Shown piece by piece: positions 10,149 through 21,051 of a DNA stretch of 64,000 nucleotides. Each line of letters starts with the position of its first letter. Positions within the stretch are counted from its first letter, which is position 1. A program made the position numbers and the translations under genes. The stretch comes from Musa acuminata AAA Group. Its lineage: Eukaryota > Streptophyta > Magnoliopsida > Zingiberales > Musaceae. Location: assembly GCF_036884655.1 (NCBI RefSeq), contig NC_088340.1:28914501-28978500 (forward strand). The letters run 5' to 3'. The notes under the pieces were generated by a model. The model had not been told where the DNA came from. It saw only the letters and a program-made list of their open reading frames with translations, and ran no database searches.

Positions 10149-10613
10149 TTAGTCCCTGATTTCTTGGAACTCCAATTCTTTCTGCTCCCTGATACAATCT
10201 GGAAAATATTTATCACTGAACTTTTCTGTAAATACCTTCCAAGTGATTGGCTCCTGTCGAGCTTCAGAAATCCTCTTCATGGTTCGCCACCAGTGCTCAG
10301 CCTCTCCTTCTAGCATGAAGGTAGCAAGAGAAACCTTCTTATCATCTGGGCAATTTAAAACATCAAATATTTTCTCTATCCGCATCATCCATTGTTCTGA
10401 TACCATTGGATCAGGCTCACCACTAAAACTGGGAGGACTAAGCTTCTTAAACTATTCAATTCCCAACCCAGTCTGGTTTGAATTCCCTGTTTCATCATTT
10501 CTTCCTTGTCGGACTTGTTGTTGCATTACTTGTGTCATAGCCTCTAGAGTTTTCATAATTCCACTCAATTGATCAGAAGTAGATGCAACAGGAGAAACAG
10601 ATGACCTCGTCAT
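10149..10613 (-). pseudogene. gag: gag N-terminal part of G1
   Basis: The frame from ATG at 10613 is open except for one TAG (10452-10454, codon 54), after which it continues FKKLSPPSFSGEPDP and into the Retrotrans_gag-like core (WMMRIEKIFDVLNC, LEGEAEHWWRTM, FSDKYFPDCIREQKELEF). G3 has a TAG at exactly the homologous position. Between 10088 and 10149 the sequence is rearranged relative to G3, which breaks the frame before the gag tail. The next in-frame Met after the stop is at 10406. Confidence 0.82.
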
Positions 10614-10732
10614 CCTTGCTTCCTAAAAATAGCAAAAGAAAACTTTTGATCAGTCTCTAAATAGAAATCACTAAAACTCAAAATTTATTACACATCTAGT
10701 ATATCAAAATTCTTAGAAATCCTCAAATCACG

Positions 10733-10744
10733 GCTCTGATACCA
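10733..10744 (-). other. Primer-binding site of G1
   Basis: GCTCTGATACCA on the plus strand is the reverse complement of TGGTATCAGAGC; it lies four bases from the LTR end, the same spacing as in G3. Confidence 0.92.
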
Positions 10745-12350
10745 ACTCTGTCATGCCCCCCGAATTATCACATTGGAGGTGTGATCCTATCTAAAATCAA
10801 TAATATTATAATTCATCATCAATTCAATCCAGGATCCAATCTAACAATTTGAGGATACTAAGAATTATTCAAAAAATCAATATTCACAATTCATAAACAT
10901 GTATGTTACATAAATCATAATCCACTTCACTCAGAGATTCATAAAATCCAAAGGTAACTCAACTAAACATCAACCACAACACAACTCCATAATTGTAGAA
11001 GTATATACAATCACAAAAAGATAATTATTTACCATGAGTTCTTATCCTTATACAACTTAAACTTATCATTCCATAAACATGAGCGGTCCTTTAAACTTTT
11101 ACAACACATAAGTATCAACAGATCCTTAACATTACATCAGAAGTAAAGTATACTATATAACAAAAACCTATCATCCAACAAAGATTAGCTCAAAAATCTT
11201 CTAGCATTTCACTGCTTTAACCCAATTCTAGCTTTTCAATGCATGACAAGCTACCCTGAAAAATTTATATAGCAACGGGGTGAGCATAAAGAGCTCAACA
11301 AGCGACTAACATATCTATGGCGATAGGAGAAGTTCAAGCAGGCTTAGTATCAAGATACAAAAGTAGAAATACAAGTGTTCATTTGGAATCATCTCATTTG
11401 ATATAAAATCACAAAGGTTTACCTCATTCAAAAATAGGCATTAGATATAACAATAGGAGAAAGGAAATTGGAGCATTTCATTGGCAAAAGAAGCATTTAC
11501 GCATGTATCAAATGACACATGAAGCATTTAGGCACATATCAAAGGCGTAAGAGTGTTTGGGAGCATAATAATGACAAACGAAACACTTCAAAGTATAACA
11601 AGTGAACCGAATAATAAACACAAGCTTATATGTCATTTTTGATGTAGCATGCATTCCATTTTTATCCAAAGCATAATATGAACTCATAAACAAAGCTTTG
11701 GATACCATATCAATAAACATAGAGGGCGCTGTGGGACCACATACATAATGTGATTCATCCATTTCTAGATGACCACCAAGCATAAGTCTCCCACGTCTGG
11801 GAGCTCCATCCACCCACGTCTAAGTGAAGTCAATGGGGCCGGCAGAGCAATCGCGGGCTCTAAGCATAACTCCCTTTACCATTTCTGGCAAAGGTTCACA
11901 ATATCCCGCAAGACACTAGAGTACAAAAGGGTAATATGAACAATAACATTGGCATATATCAGAAGCACATGCGGAATAATGGAGATATGCATGTGCCTTT
12001 ATCAAACAAGGAAATGCAAACAAAACATTACATAATGAATTTCAGACATATAACAATTTCAGGATGAATAATACAAGAATTTCAAAGGACTAATATAAAG
12101 CTCAATTGAAGAAGAATTTAGCAGAAATCAAATTTCCAATAGGATAAAAATTGAATAGGCAAAACCCAACAAAGTTTTCAATTCTGATAGAATTTGAATG
12201 GTATATTTCCTTAATTGTTTGAGTGACCAAGCATGCTCTAATTCACTAAAAATGGGTGTCATTGGAAAGCTATATGAATCTATTTTTAGATAAACTAAAA
12301 ACAGGAAGTTACAACAAATAGAGTAAAGGAAGGTTAGAATTTATAGTATC

Positions 12351-12925
12351 AATTTAAATAGATGTTTTAGAAGGCAAACATACTTCAAAATTTCCAAATT
12401 ATATGTCAAAAGAAATATATACGAATCTAGTTTCTAAAGAACTAAGTTTTGCATAATTTAGAATTTTCACTAGAGAGTTATGAGTAATTTAGTAATAGAA
12501 GGTCAGAATTAATCATCTCTATTTTGTAGAATTGATAGAATCAATTTAAACAGATTTTTCAAAAGGCAAACGTACTTCAAAATTTCTATATTTTATGTCA
12601 AAAGAAATATATCGAATCTAGTTTCCGAAGAACTAAATTTTGCATAATTCAGAATTTTCACTAGAGAGTTATGAGCAATTCAGTGTCAGAAGGTCATAAT
12701 TGATCATCTCTATTTTGCAGAATTGATAGAATCAATTTAAATAGATGTTTCTGAAGGTAACCATACTTCAAAATTTCCAAATTATGTGTCAAAAGAAAGA
12801 TAAGTAAATCTAGTTTCCAAAAAAATAAGCTTTGTATAATTTAGAATTTACTCTAGAGAGTTATGAGTAATTTAGTAACACAAGGTCAGAAATTTCAGTC
12901 CCTATTTTGCAGAATCTGTAGGGTT
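12351..12925 (-). repeat. 191-bp tandem repeat inside the G1 LTR
   Basis: Three units plus a degenerate fourth. The landmark CAATTTAAA recurs at 12350, 12542 and 12733, and the phrase GAGTTATGAGTAATTTAG recurs in phase. G3 LTRs show the same periodicity more weakly (about 193 bp near 41857 and 42050). Confidence 0.8.
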
Positions 12926-13280
12926 AATTGAAATAGTAGTCTTAGTAGGTATTTAAACTCCAAATCATTCAATATTAGTGTCAAAATAAAGATATTTGAG
13001 GCTACTTTCAAATGGATTAGGCTTTGCCTAAATCAGAGTTTAGTGCTAAAAGTTAGATCCAAAACAATGTATATAAGTCAGATTACCAAAAAATTTCAGA
13101 TTCATGGCTTTGTATCAAAAGGAAAGAAAGGTTTGATACTAAGCTGAAATCTTTTGAACTATGAAGAATTAAAAGGAAAACAAAGATTAGGAATTCTGTA
13201 GGAAGAGGTTAGAATACTTGCCTTAGATGAGTTTGATTCCCAAATATAGGGAGTTGATGTAAAACCTCAAACAAAGTTTC

Positions 13281-13324
13281 CTCTTCTTCTTCTTCTCCTT
13301 CTTCTTCTTCTTCTTCTTCTTCTC
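13281..13324. repeat. CTT microsatellite
   Basis: Interrupted (CTT)n run in the G1 LTR. A homologous run is present in both G3 LTRs at different lengths. Confidence 0.9.
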
Positions 13325-13677
13325 CTCAAACTAACGTTGGCTGCAAAGTTTCTTTTTAATTGTGCCTTAAATTACTTAGGTTTGGCTCATGCTAAAATAG
13401 TGAGGTGGCAAGCATGCATGGGGGTTTATGTGTCAACTTTAGAATAAATGCAAGTGGCTCATCCTTGTTAATGACACATGTCCTCCATTTTATTTTATTT
13501 TATTTTTATTTACTTAATTCTAAATATTCTATATATCATATCAAAATTTTAATATTTACTCTTAGGTCCTTAGCCATAAACTTTAATATAATATTATTTA
13601 ATAAAAAAATTATTAAATAATCGTCATATTTACAAAAAGCATTTACTATTTTTTTTTTTCAAATGGGGGATGTTACA

Positions 13678-14015
13678 CTAGTGTCCCTACATGAGCAACT
13701 ATGAGACCAGCTGCATCCATCGTATGGACGGGTATACAGCACACCAGTCTGTCCGGTTATCACGATGTCCCTCTCGAGTAACCTATGACCAGGATTATTT
13801 AGGATATGTGTTTAAAGGTGAATCGATCTCATTTTCGTGATCTCATCATGATCTGATTCCCATTGTACAAATCTAAGGACATCACAATATATATATACAT
13901 ATATGTAATAGTTATAAAGTGATATATGCCAAAATATAATAAGCAAAAAGATTCTGTATCAAGTCACACGTGTCATCACTCACGTGATTAGCTTGCTGGG
14001 CACCTATGACTAGCA
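13678..14015 (-). repeat. 3' LTR of Copia-1, partial
   Basis: 338 bp matching 20714-21051 of the 5' LTR, ending TGACTAGCA. It is cut at 13678 by the G1 insertion. Confidence 0.92.
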
Positions 14016-14016
14016 A

Positions 14017-14026
14017 TCTCCCACTT
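14017..14026 (-). other. Polypurine tract of Copia-1
   Basis: TCTCCCACTT on the plus strand, that is AAGTGGGAGA in element orientation, next to the 3' LTR. It is typical of copia elements. Confidence 0.85.
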
Positions 14027-14124
14027 GACCTTAAAGCCAATCACCTATGTGTCTGATCCCCATCAGACCTCTATGACGCTCAAAGATAATCTGATACAAC
14101 GACTTTGTCAGTGGATCTGCAATG

Positions 14125-15054
14125 TTATCTTCGGATGGAACTCTTTCCACTACTACATCTCCTCGGGTTATGATCTCTCTGATAAGGTGGAACCTCCTCA
14201 GAACACTTTTGATGAGACCCGAGTTCCCTTATTTGATCAATCGCCCCATAGTTGTCACAATATAAGGAAGTCAGCTTCTCGCTACCCGGCATGACTCCCA
14301 AATCTATGATGAACTTCTTCACCCAAACTCTCTCCTTTGCTGCATCTGATGCAGCAATGTACTCCACCTCTATGGTCGAGTCAGCAGTAGTATCTTGCTT
14401 GGAACTCTTCCAGCACACTGCTCCTCCATTCAAGGTGTACAAATACCTTGAATTCGACTTGCTATCATCGACATCAGACTGAAAACTCGAGTCTGTGTAG
14501 CCTTCAACCTTAAGGCTACTACCTCCATATACTAGTAAAAAATCCTTAGTCCTTCTCAAGTACTTAAGGATACACTTTACTGCTTTCCAGTGCTCCAAGC
14601 CTAGATCCGCCTGATACCTACTCGTGACACTCAGAGCATGCGCTATATCAGGCCTAGTACATAGCATGACATACATGATAGATCCTATTGCTGAGGCATA
14701 TGGTATCATATCCATGTTCGCCCTTTCTTCTGGAGTCTTTGGGGACATACTCATAGAAAGCGATATCCCATGTCTCATCGGTATGAGACCTCTCTTGGAA
14801 TTTTCCATGCCAAACCTTTTGACAATGGTTTCTATGTACTTGGACTGGGACAAGCCAAGTATCCTCTTGGATCTATCTCTATAGATTCTAATCCCTAAGA
14901 TATAGGATGCTTTCCCTAAGTCCTTCATGGAGAAATGTCTAGATAACCAAGCCTTTACTGTGGATAGCATTCCTACGTCATTCCCAATGATCAAGATGTC
15001 ATCCACATATAACACCAAAAAGGTGATAACACTCCCACTTACCTTCCTGTACAC
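14125..15054 (-). pseudogene. pol: Copia-1 RT C-part and RNase H
   Basis: Starts within RT just before the catalytic YVDDILIIGND, followed by the copia RT tail (SRHFSMKDLGKASYILGI, LSQSKYIETIVKRFGM) and RNase H with EGYTDSSFQSD, VCWKSSKQDTTADSTIEVEY and IAASDAAKERVW. RNase H ends at about the DNYGAI motif and is followed by a shifted tail. The upstream RT segment is in a different ORF (15133-15330), so the gene is interrupted. Confidence 0.9.
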
Positions 15055-15132
15055 ACAAGACTCATCTTCGTTCTTAACGAAGTCATAAGATCTGATTGCC
15101 TCATCAAATCTTATGTTCCAACTTCGGGAAGC

Positions 15133-15330
15133 TTACTTTAGTCCATAAATGGATCTAAGCAACCAACATACCTTATCTGGGCAATTTTTTGACACGAATC
15201 CTTCATGTTGCATCATATACACCTCCTCCTCGAGGTTCCCATTGAGGAATGCAGTTTTCACATCAATCTGCCAGATCTCATAATCATAGTGTGCTGTAAT
15301 AGCTAATAGAATTATGATAGAATTTAGCAT
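15133..15330 (-). pseudogene. pol: Copia-1 RT N-part
   Basis: Carries QIDVKTAFLNGNLEEEVYM, the copia RT motif with the first catalytic Asp, and the WLLRSIYGLK motif. Stops on either side separate it from the RT core at 14125-15054 and from the linker at 15499-15891. Confidence 0.88.
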
Positions 15331-15498
15331 TGCTTCGGGTGAGATGGTTTCGTCGTAGTCAATACCTTGTCTTTAACGATACCCCTTAGCCACTAGCCTT
15401 GCTTTATAGGTCTCTACCTTTCCATCTACTTAGATCTTTTTCTTAAAGATCCACTTGCAACCGATGGGTACAATACCTTCAGGCGCATCAACTAGGTT

Positions 15499-15891
15499 TC
15501 AAACCTTGTTGGAGTATATAGAATCCATCTCAGAATTCATAGCTTCTTGCAACTTCCCGGAGTCTATACTCATAATAGCCTCCTCGTAGGTCTGAGGATC
15601 AATATCCTCAACATTCTCTCCTCTAATATGTCCCACATATCTCTCAGGAGGATGGGATACTCTATCAGACCTACATAAAGTTGAAACTTGTGTATTAGGT
15701 ACCTGAACAGACTCGGGCTGTAGAGTGGTGCTTGAGCTTGGTTCTCCAACCTCGCTCAACTCTATCATTCTCCCACTATCTCTGCCAAGAATATGTTCCT
15801 TCTCAAGGAACACTGCTCTCTTAGCTACAAAGACCTTTTGGTCCTTAAGATGATAGAAATAATACCCACAAGTTTCCTTGGGGTATCCCAC
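15499..15891 (-). pseudogene. pol: Copia-1 integrase tail and linker to RT
   Basis: Contains the copia integrase C-terminal motif FVGYPKETCGYYFYH-like (GYPKETCGYYFYHLKDQKVF), then a low-complexity Ser/Pro linker and the RT entry region (AMNSEMDSI). Frame breaks lie on both sides; about 240 bp between 15892 and 16131 hold decayed integrase sequence. Confidence 0.85.
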
Positions 15892-16131
15892 AAATTTGCA
15901 TCGCTCTGTCCTTGATTCTAACTTATCGGAGTTGTGTCTTTTAACGTGGGCAGGGCAGCCCCAAATCTTAACAACCTTAAGATCATGCTTCTTCCCTTTC
16001 TATATCTCATATGGTGTAGACACTACCGACTTAGTTGTAACTCTATTCAGAAGGTAAGCTGCGGTCTCTAGGGCATATCCCTAGAATAAGATGGGTAGGT
16101 CAGCAAAACTCATCGTGGACCATACCATATC

Positions 16132-16656
16132 TCACAGTGTACGATTCCTCCTTCCAGAGACACTATTGAGCTGAGGTGTATAAGGAGGTGTCCATTGTGA
16201 TAATATCCCATGGTCCTTGAGCAACTGAGTAAACTCTGTACTTAAGTACTCACCTCCTCGATCTAATCGAAGAGTTTTGATACTCTTTCTAGTCTGGTTC
16301 TCCACCTCATTCTTATACTCTCTGAATTTCTCAAAAGCCTCAGACTTGTGCTTCATTAAGTACACATATCCATACCTTGAGAAATCATCAGTAAAGGTAA
16401 TGAAGTAGGAGTAACCACCAATGGCATGAGTTGACATGGGTCCACATACATCACTATGTATGAGTTCCAATAGCTCAGTGACTCTCTCTCCAGTTCCACT
16501 AACTGGTGAGTTGGTCAGTTTTCCATGAAGGCAAGGCTCGCAAGTTGCATATGACGCATAGTCGAATTGATCTAGATATCCATCATTTAGCAACTTTTGA
16601 ATCATTCCCTCATGGATGTGACCTAGCCTACAATGCCATAGGTATGCACTGTTCAC
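16132..16656 (-). pseudogene. pol: Copia-1 integrase core
   Basis: HHCC zinc domain (LWHCRLGHIHEGMI then CEPCLHGK), first catalytic Asp in LIHSDVCGPM, second in LRLDRGGEYLS. At the place of the third catalytic residue, where copia elements read SERRNRTLL, this copy has SGRRNRTL: Glu is replaced by Gly. With the surrounding stops this is an inactive relic. Confidence 0.9.
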
Positions 16657-16770
16657 CTAATCTCGTTTCCTCTTAGACACTTACATTTATGATATGTGGA
16701 GTAGTGTCTAGCATAAACAAACCTTTATGCAATATTCCTCTTGCCAATCTCCCCTCGGCTTTGCTAGAAT

Positions 16771-17421
16771 TTAAAATAAATTGTAGATGTGATAAGCAAT
16801 ACTGGTATCCAATACCAATGCACTATCATAAAAATTTGACAATTGGAGATTGATCATGAATGTACTTGAAGTTTCTCCAAGCTTCTGTTTCGCCCTTTCT
16901 ATAAGGTACTCTTTGCAGTTCTTCTTCCAGTGCCCATCTTTGCCATAGTGGAAGCACTGGCTTTTGTCCTTTGATGGGTCTTTCTTAGCAACCTTTGCTT
17001 TACCTAGTCTGCCCTTGCCCTTTCCCTTCTTAAGGGACCTTTCTGCTTTCCTTTTCTTTCTGGTCTCACCAGTGTAGAGAACTGGCTTCTCTTTCTTAAT
17101 AGTACTATCTACCTCCCTCAACATATTGAGGAGCTCTGGGAGAGTCACCTCAAACTTGTTCGTATTAAAATTCATTATGAACTGTGAAAAGAAATCTAGT
17201 AGGGACTGAAGCACAATGTCCACACACAAGTTATCCTCTAGGACCATTCCTAGACCTGTGAGTTTCTCTATCCACTCAATCCTCTTTAGGATATGGTTCT
17301 GAACCGGTGTCCCCTCAATCATCCTAGCACGGAAGAGGCTCTTGGATATCTCATATAGTTGAGTCCTTCCCTGACAATTTGCGGACATGTAGGAGAATGG
17401 ATCTGGCATCCATCTTTTCAT
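16771..17421 (-). pseudogene. gag: Copia-1 gag C-part and protease start
   Basis: Copia gag segment (LTGLGMVLEDNLCVDIVLQS, QFIMNFN) followed by a Lys-rich stretch and a zinc knuckle in which the second Cys is Tyr (CFHYGKDGHWKKNC). At the C-terminus it runs into a decayed protease motif LVLDTSIAYHI, where copia proteases have LDTGC. It overlaps the N-terminal gag ORF out of frame (17351-17421), so there is a frameshift near residue 100 of gag. Confidence 0.87.
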
Positions 17422-17677
17422 GTTGTCTTTGTAACTCAGGAGTCATAGAGCCCAATATATAGCACTGAGCAAGAGTGGAGTCATCAATGTACTTCACGTA
17501 GTGAGCGATCTCATCCTCGCTTACCCCTTCTTCAGGTGCAGGCATCGCTGTATCAAGGACGTACACGATGTTCTCAACTATGAGAACAATTCTCAAGTTA
17601 TGGAACCAATCCGTATAATTTGGACCAGTGAGGCGGTTGACATCAAGTATGCTACGTAAGGGATTTGAAAGCGACAT
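17351..17677 (-). pseudogene. gag: Copia-1 gag N-part
   Basis: Starts MSLSNPLRSILDVNRLTGPN and has the YTDWFHNLRIVL gag motif. ATG at 17677 is the natural start: it is the first Met of the homologous block and the leader upstream has no comparable frame. It ends at the frameshift into the 16771-17421 frame. Confidence 0.85.
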
Positions 17678-17869
17678 TTTCTAAAATTAAAGATGCAACA
17701 GAAATGAATAACAAGCAGATTTTGTAAGAAATAAACTATCAAGATATGAACTTCTATCTTAATATGCTCCCACTATTTTACTAACGAGTCACGCAACGCC
17801 CTCAGCACATGAAACGGAAGTCTCCGGCAGACTTTTAGTGAGGATCAGGATTCAATCAGCATCTTAGTA

Positions 17870-18175
17870 TAACCTAGAGGGACTCGACCAATCACACTAA
17901 GCCTAAAAGGTAGGCAACTATTGTCGATCACAACTCCTTGTGATTCCCGTCCTGTTTGGCCTCCGAATCACCATGGTCTCGAGGGACTCGATCAATCATG
18001 ATGCTCGGTTAAGTCAACACCTTCGTTACAAGATGAGTCTGATTTGACGATATACCCTCGAGGGACTCGACCAAGCATACCATGTCCTCAGGTCACCGGT
18101 GACATCTCTATGTCGTAAGCAAGATAGCGAATCACGATATAGGTGAGTCTCGAGGGACTTGAACAACTCAACCTA
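17870..18175. repeat. Dispersed CTCGAGGGACTCGACCAA repeats in the Copia-1 leader
   Basis: Four degenerate copies of GAGGGACTCGACCAAxCA at about 17876, 17978, 18058 and 18148, 80-100 bp apart. CTCGAG in the core is palindromic. Confidence 0.75.
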
Positions 18176-18948
18176 CACCGGGAATCGGTTCCTACTTATA
18201 ACGATGGAAGGCCACGTGGGTCAATCTAATTGTCAAACGTTTACCGACTTAATATTATCGAGAGAGATGTTTCTATGATTTGGTCTCCTAATATGACATG
18301 TCACACATATACATATTTAATATATATCTACATCGCATGCAAATATATATATATATCTAGTATGTATATAAGCAATCACACTAGATGACCATGGACCACA
18401 ACCTAATGTGATTAGGCCCGAGCCAGTAGGCCTAATCACTCACATCAAGATCTATGTGTGCAACGGTGCATCTCCATGCCCTGTGATCGTTTATCTCGTC
18501 CTCGTCGATTCCGTCAACATCTCGATGCATCTTTATGCATCGCGATTGTCTGTCTCGTGGGTCCCGCTATCGCATCCACGCTCCCGCTGTGCCCCCTCAT
18601 GTGATTACAACTTAATCATAGGCACGCAGGCCCAATAATAAACGAGAAATATAATGGAGGCTCGCATACCCCAATAATAATAATCACAAGTACACACATC
18701 ACAAGGTCCATGATCATCCGTCTATATATCATACATCACATGTATAATTAATCATCATCATGTATAACTACTAGATAATGATAAAAAATAATAATCAACT
18801 AAACTTTTTAATTAATTAATATTTTCTGAAATCAAGGACATGTAGGGAATTTATGAATTCCTAGGGGTATTTTCATAATTTAGACAAAAGACATAAATTA
18901 GAATTTCTCAAATTCCGAGGGGCAAAACTATCTTTTGCCCAGAAAACC

Positions 18949-19510
18949 CTAATGACCTACTCCCCTTTGCTGCCGCCGCCGCCGCCACCCTGCTAGCAGC
19001 GGCCTGTGCGGCGGGGCGCAGGGGTGCCGCCCTTGTAGGTGGGCGCCACCGTGGGTTGGCCCCCCTGCGGGTGGCGTAGCCTCCCGCGAGCGTTGTGCCC
19101 GCGGGTGCAGTGCCCCGCCGGCCACCCCTACGCGGGGGGGGTGGGGGGGTGGGCGGGGCAGTTTTCCCGCAGGAGCAGCGGTCGCAAGTGTCATTGCCCT
19201 ATGGCGCCTCAGCCCGCAGGCGCTGCGGCTGCAGGCGCCTCACCCCGCGGTGCCTCTGCCCGCGGGTCTAGCACCCGCAGGCATCGCCCTTGCACGTGAG
19301 TACAATGCCTACACGCAGGTGGCCGCCTTGCCTGTAGCCCTGCCCGCCGGCGCCGTGCGGCAACGACCGCGAGTGGGGCACCCGCGGGCTACCAACCCCA
19401 TCGGCTACAAGCCTGCTGCAAGCAGGCCGCCGGCCGGCTGCTATAGGCACAGCCCCTATGCTGCCTGCCTTCGGTTGCGCTACATGCACGCAGATCGAGG
19501 GCAACAACTA
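18949..19510. other. GC-rich, CpG-rich block in the Copia-1 leader
   Basis: Strikingly GC-rich against AT-rich surroundings, with runs of GCCGCC, CCCGCAGGCG and a G-run near 19135-19155. Short ORFs on both strands are a by-product of the absence of AT-rich stops. Confidence 0.8.
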
Positions 19511-19611
19511 TGGCTGCCCTTTCTTGTTTTTGCGTCAATAATTTTGACGATAAAATTCTTCTTAAACACAACACACACAGTTCAAAACCAATCATTCACA
19601 CGAACAACCTG

Positions 19612-19623
19612 GCTCTGATACCA
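19612..19623 (-). other. Primer-binding site of Copia-1
   Basis: GCTCTGATACCA, one base from the LTR, complementary to initiator Met-tRNA when read on the minus strand. Confidence 0.92.
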
Positions 19624-19624
19624 C

Positions 19625-21051
19625 TGTCGGGAAATCTTGGGGGCGACATCACATGCACAGCGGAAAAACAAGGAAACAAAATCTCCGATTCCCAAAGAGA
19701 TGTTCGTCATCATGCGAATATTGGTGCGCAAAATCTGCGAAACTGAAAAACTGCATATAGAGTATATTGTGTTACCTACGGGAGATCGTATATCCCTGTT
19801 TCTATGCAGATCCTTAGGAGACGGTGAAGGAGGTCAAGCGTCCTCCTCTCTAGCGGTGATCCACACAATAGGGCTGCGACGACACTCCTCAAAACTCCAA
19901 GCTTGCACTGAGGTGGAGAGGGGAAGGAGAATAGGAGAGGCAAGCAAAGGCTCTAGCTTATAAGGCTCTGAATCTCTCCTATTTATAGAGGTCCCCTATC
20001 AAACCCTAATGGATCCTCCCCTAGTGGGTATTGGATCTGCATCCAATAAGACAAGGGCTCCGTCGGATATCTTATATCCGAACCTCTACTCATCGCAATG
20101 CCTACCATATGTGTATGACCCTCTAGGCCCAATATCGAGCTGGCCGTGAATCATACTTGTCAGATCTCCTTCTAACTTAGTGAATTATTATCTTTGTAAT
20201 AATTCACTCGACTCATCGACTACGGACTTACTAGGCCACTACGCCGTAGTCCCCAGATGATACAGGAGAATCCAATCCATTGGACATGTCTATCCTCAGT
20301 TATCATGTACCTATAGTCCCTCATCCATCTAATATCCCAAAGACCGTATATCGAGCATGGTGCTGTCAGACCCATACGATTTCTACTCGAGTCTTGCTCT
20401 AATCGGATTCTCTCGGAGAACTCTTTCTCTCTCAACCCGAATGACCCTGACCAGGGATTTGTCTGAGCAAGAACACATGGGATATTCCTCTCATAACGTT
20501 GAGAGTGGATGATCCTCTATCGACACTCAATAGCCCTCGTAAGGTCGACTACCACTCCCAATGACCAGCTGTACTAGATCTGGGACAGCCAAACCTATAA
20601 GTCTGGTATCAAAGAGTGGAGCACTCATACAGGACATCCTTGGTGTATCAAGTCTAAGGACCAGATATACCACTAGGACTACAGAATTCTCCAATGAGCA
20701 CTGTACTGTATCCCTAGTGTCCCTACATGAGCAACTATGAGACCAACTGCATCCATCATATGGACAGGTATACAGCACACCAGTCTGTCCGGTTATCACG
20801 ATGTCCCTCTCGAGTAACCTATGACCAGGATTATTTAGGATATGTGTTTAAAGGTGAATCGATCTCATTTTCGTGATCTCATCACGATCCGATTCCCATT
20901 GCACAAATCCAAGGACATCACAATATATATATGCATATATATAATAGTTATAAAGTGATATATGCCAAAATATAATAAGCAAAAAGATTCTGTATCAAGT
21001 CACACGTGTCATCACTCATGTGATTGGCTTGCTGGGCACCTATGACTAGCA
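19625..21051 (-). repeat. 5' LTR of Copia-1
   Basis: 1,427 bp, TGTCGGGAAATC to TGACTAGCA on the plus strand (element orientation TGCTAG to CCCGACA). Its right-hand 338 bp match 13678-14015 with only scattered differences. Confidence 0.92.

Larger units (their letters stand above)
8034..13677 (-). mobile_element. G1 chromovirus (Tekay-like), right segment
   Basis: Minus-strand Ty3/gypsy element with, from right to left, a 5' LTR (10749-13677), PBS, gag, protease and reverse transcriptase, then the start of RNase H before element A. It is the same family as G3 (40198-49955) but clearly diverged from it. It is inserted in the 3' LTR of Copia-1: bases 13678-13682 (CTAGT) should be its target-site duplication, whose partner is off the left edge. 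The Tekay assignment rests on the TGTAACACC-type LTR start, the chromodomain in G3 and the RT sequence. Confidence 0.88.
10749..13677 (-). repeat. 5' LTR of G1
   Basis: 2,929 bp. On the plus strand it begins TGTCATGCCCCCC and ends GGGATGTTACA; in element orientation it therefore starts TGTAACA and ends TGACA. It contains a tandem repeat of about 191 bp (12351-12925) and a CTT microsatellite (13281-13324). It is related to the G3 LTRs (2,576 and 2,620 bp). Confidence 0.9.
17678..19611 (-). other. Long untranslated leader of Copia-1
   Basis: 1.93 kb between PBS and gag with no credible gene. Its three parts, in plus-strand order, are a region of CTCGAGGGACTCGACC-type repeats (17870-18175), an AT-rich middle with TATATA runs (18300-18900), and a GC-rich block (18949-19510). 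Confidence 0.8.
13678..21051 (-). mobile_element. Copia-1, Ty1/copia retrotransposon
   Basis: Minus-strand element. From right to left: 5' LTR (19625-21051), PBS, a 1.9-kb leader, gag, protease remnant, integrase, RT, RNase H, PPT, and the right-hand part of the 3' LTR (13678-14015), the remainder of which is beyond G1 off the left edge. The domain order INT before RT confirms Ty1/copia. It is inserted in G2b pol: G2b sequence starts at 21052 (expected target site GCATC). All coding segments are broken. Confidence 0.92.

Noticed and set aside
10149..10572. Plus-strand ORFs at 9819-10572 opposite G1 gag
   Set aside because: Shadow frames of the minus-strand gag, whose motifs are clear.
18949..19618. 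Pro/Arg/Ala-rich ORFs on both strands of the Copia-1 leader
   Set aside because: Composition-driven: GC-rich repeats open several frames at once; none has recognisable domains.
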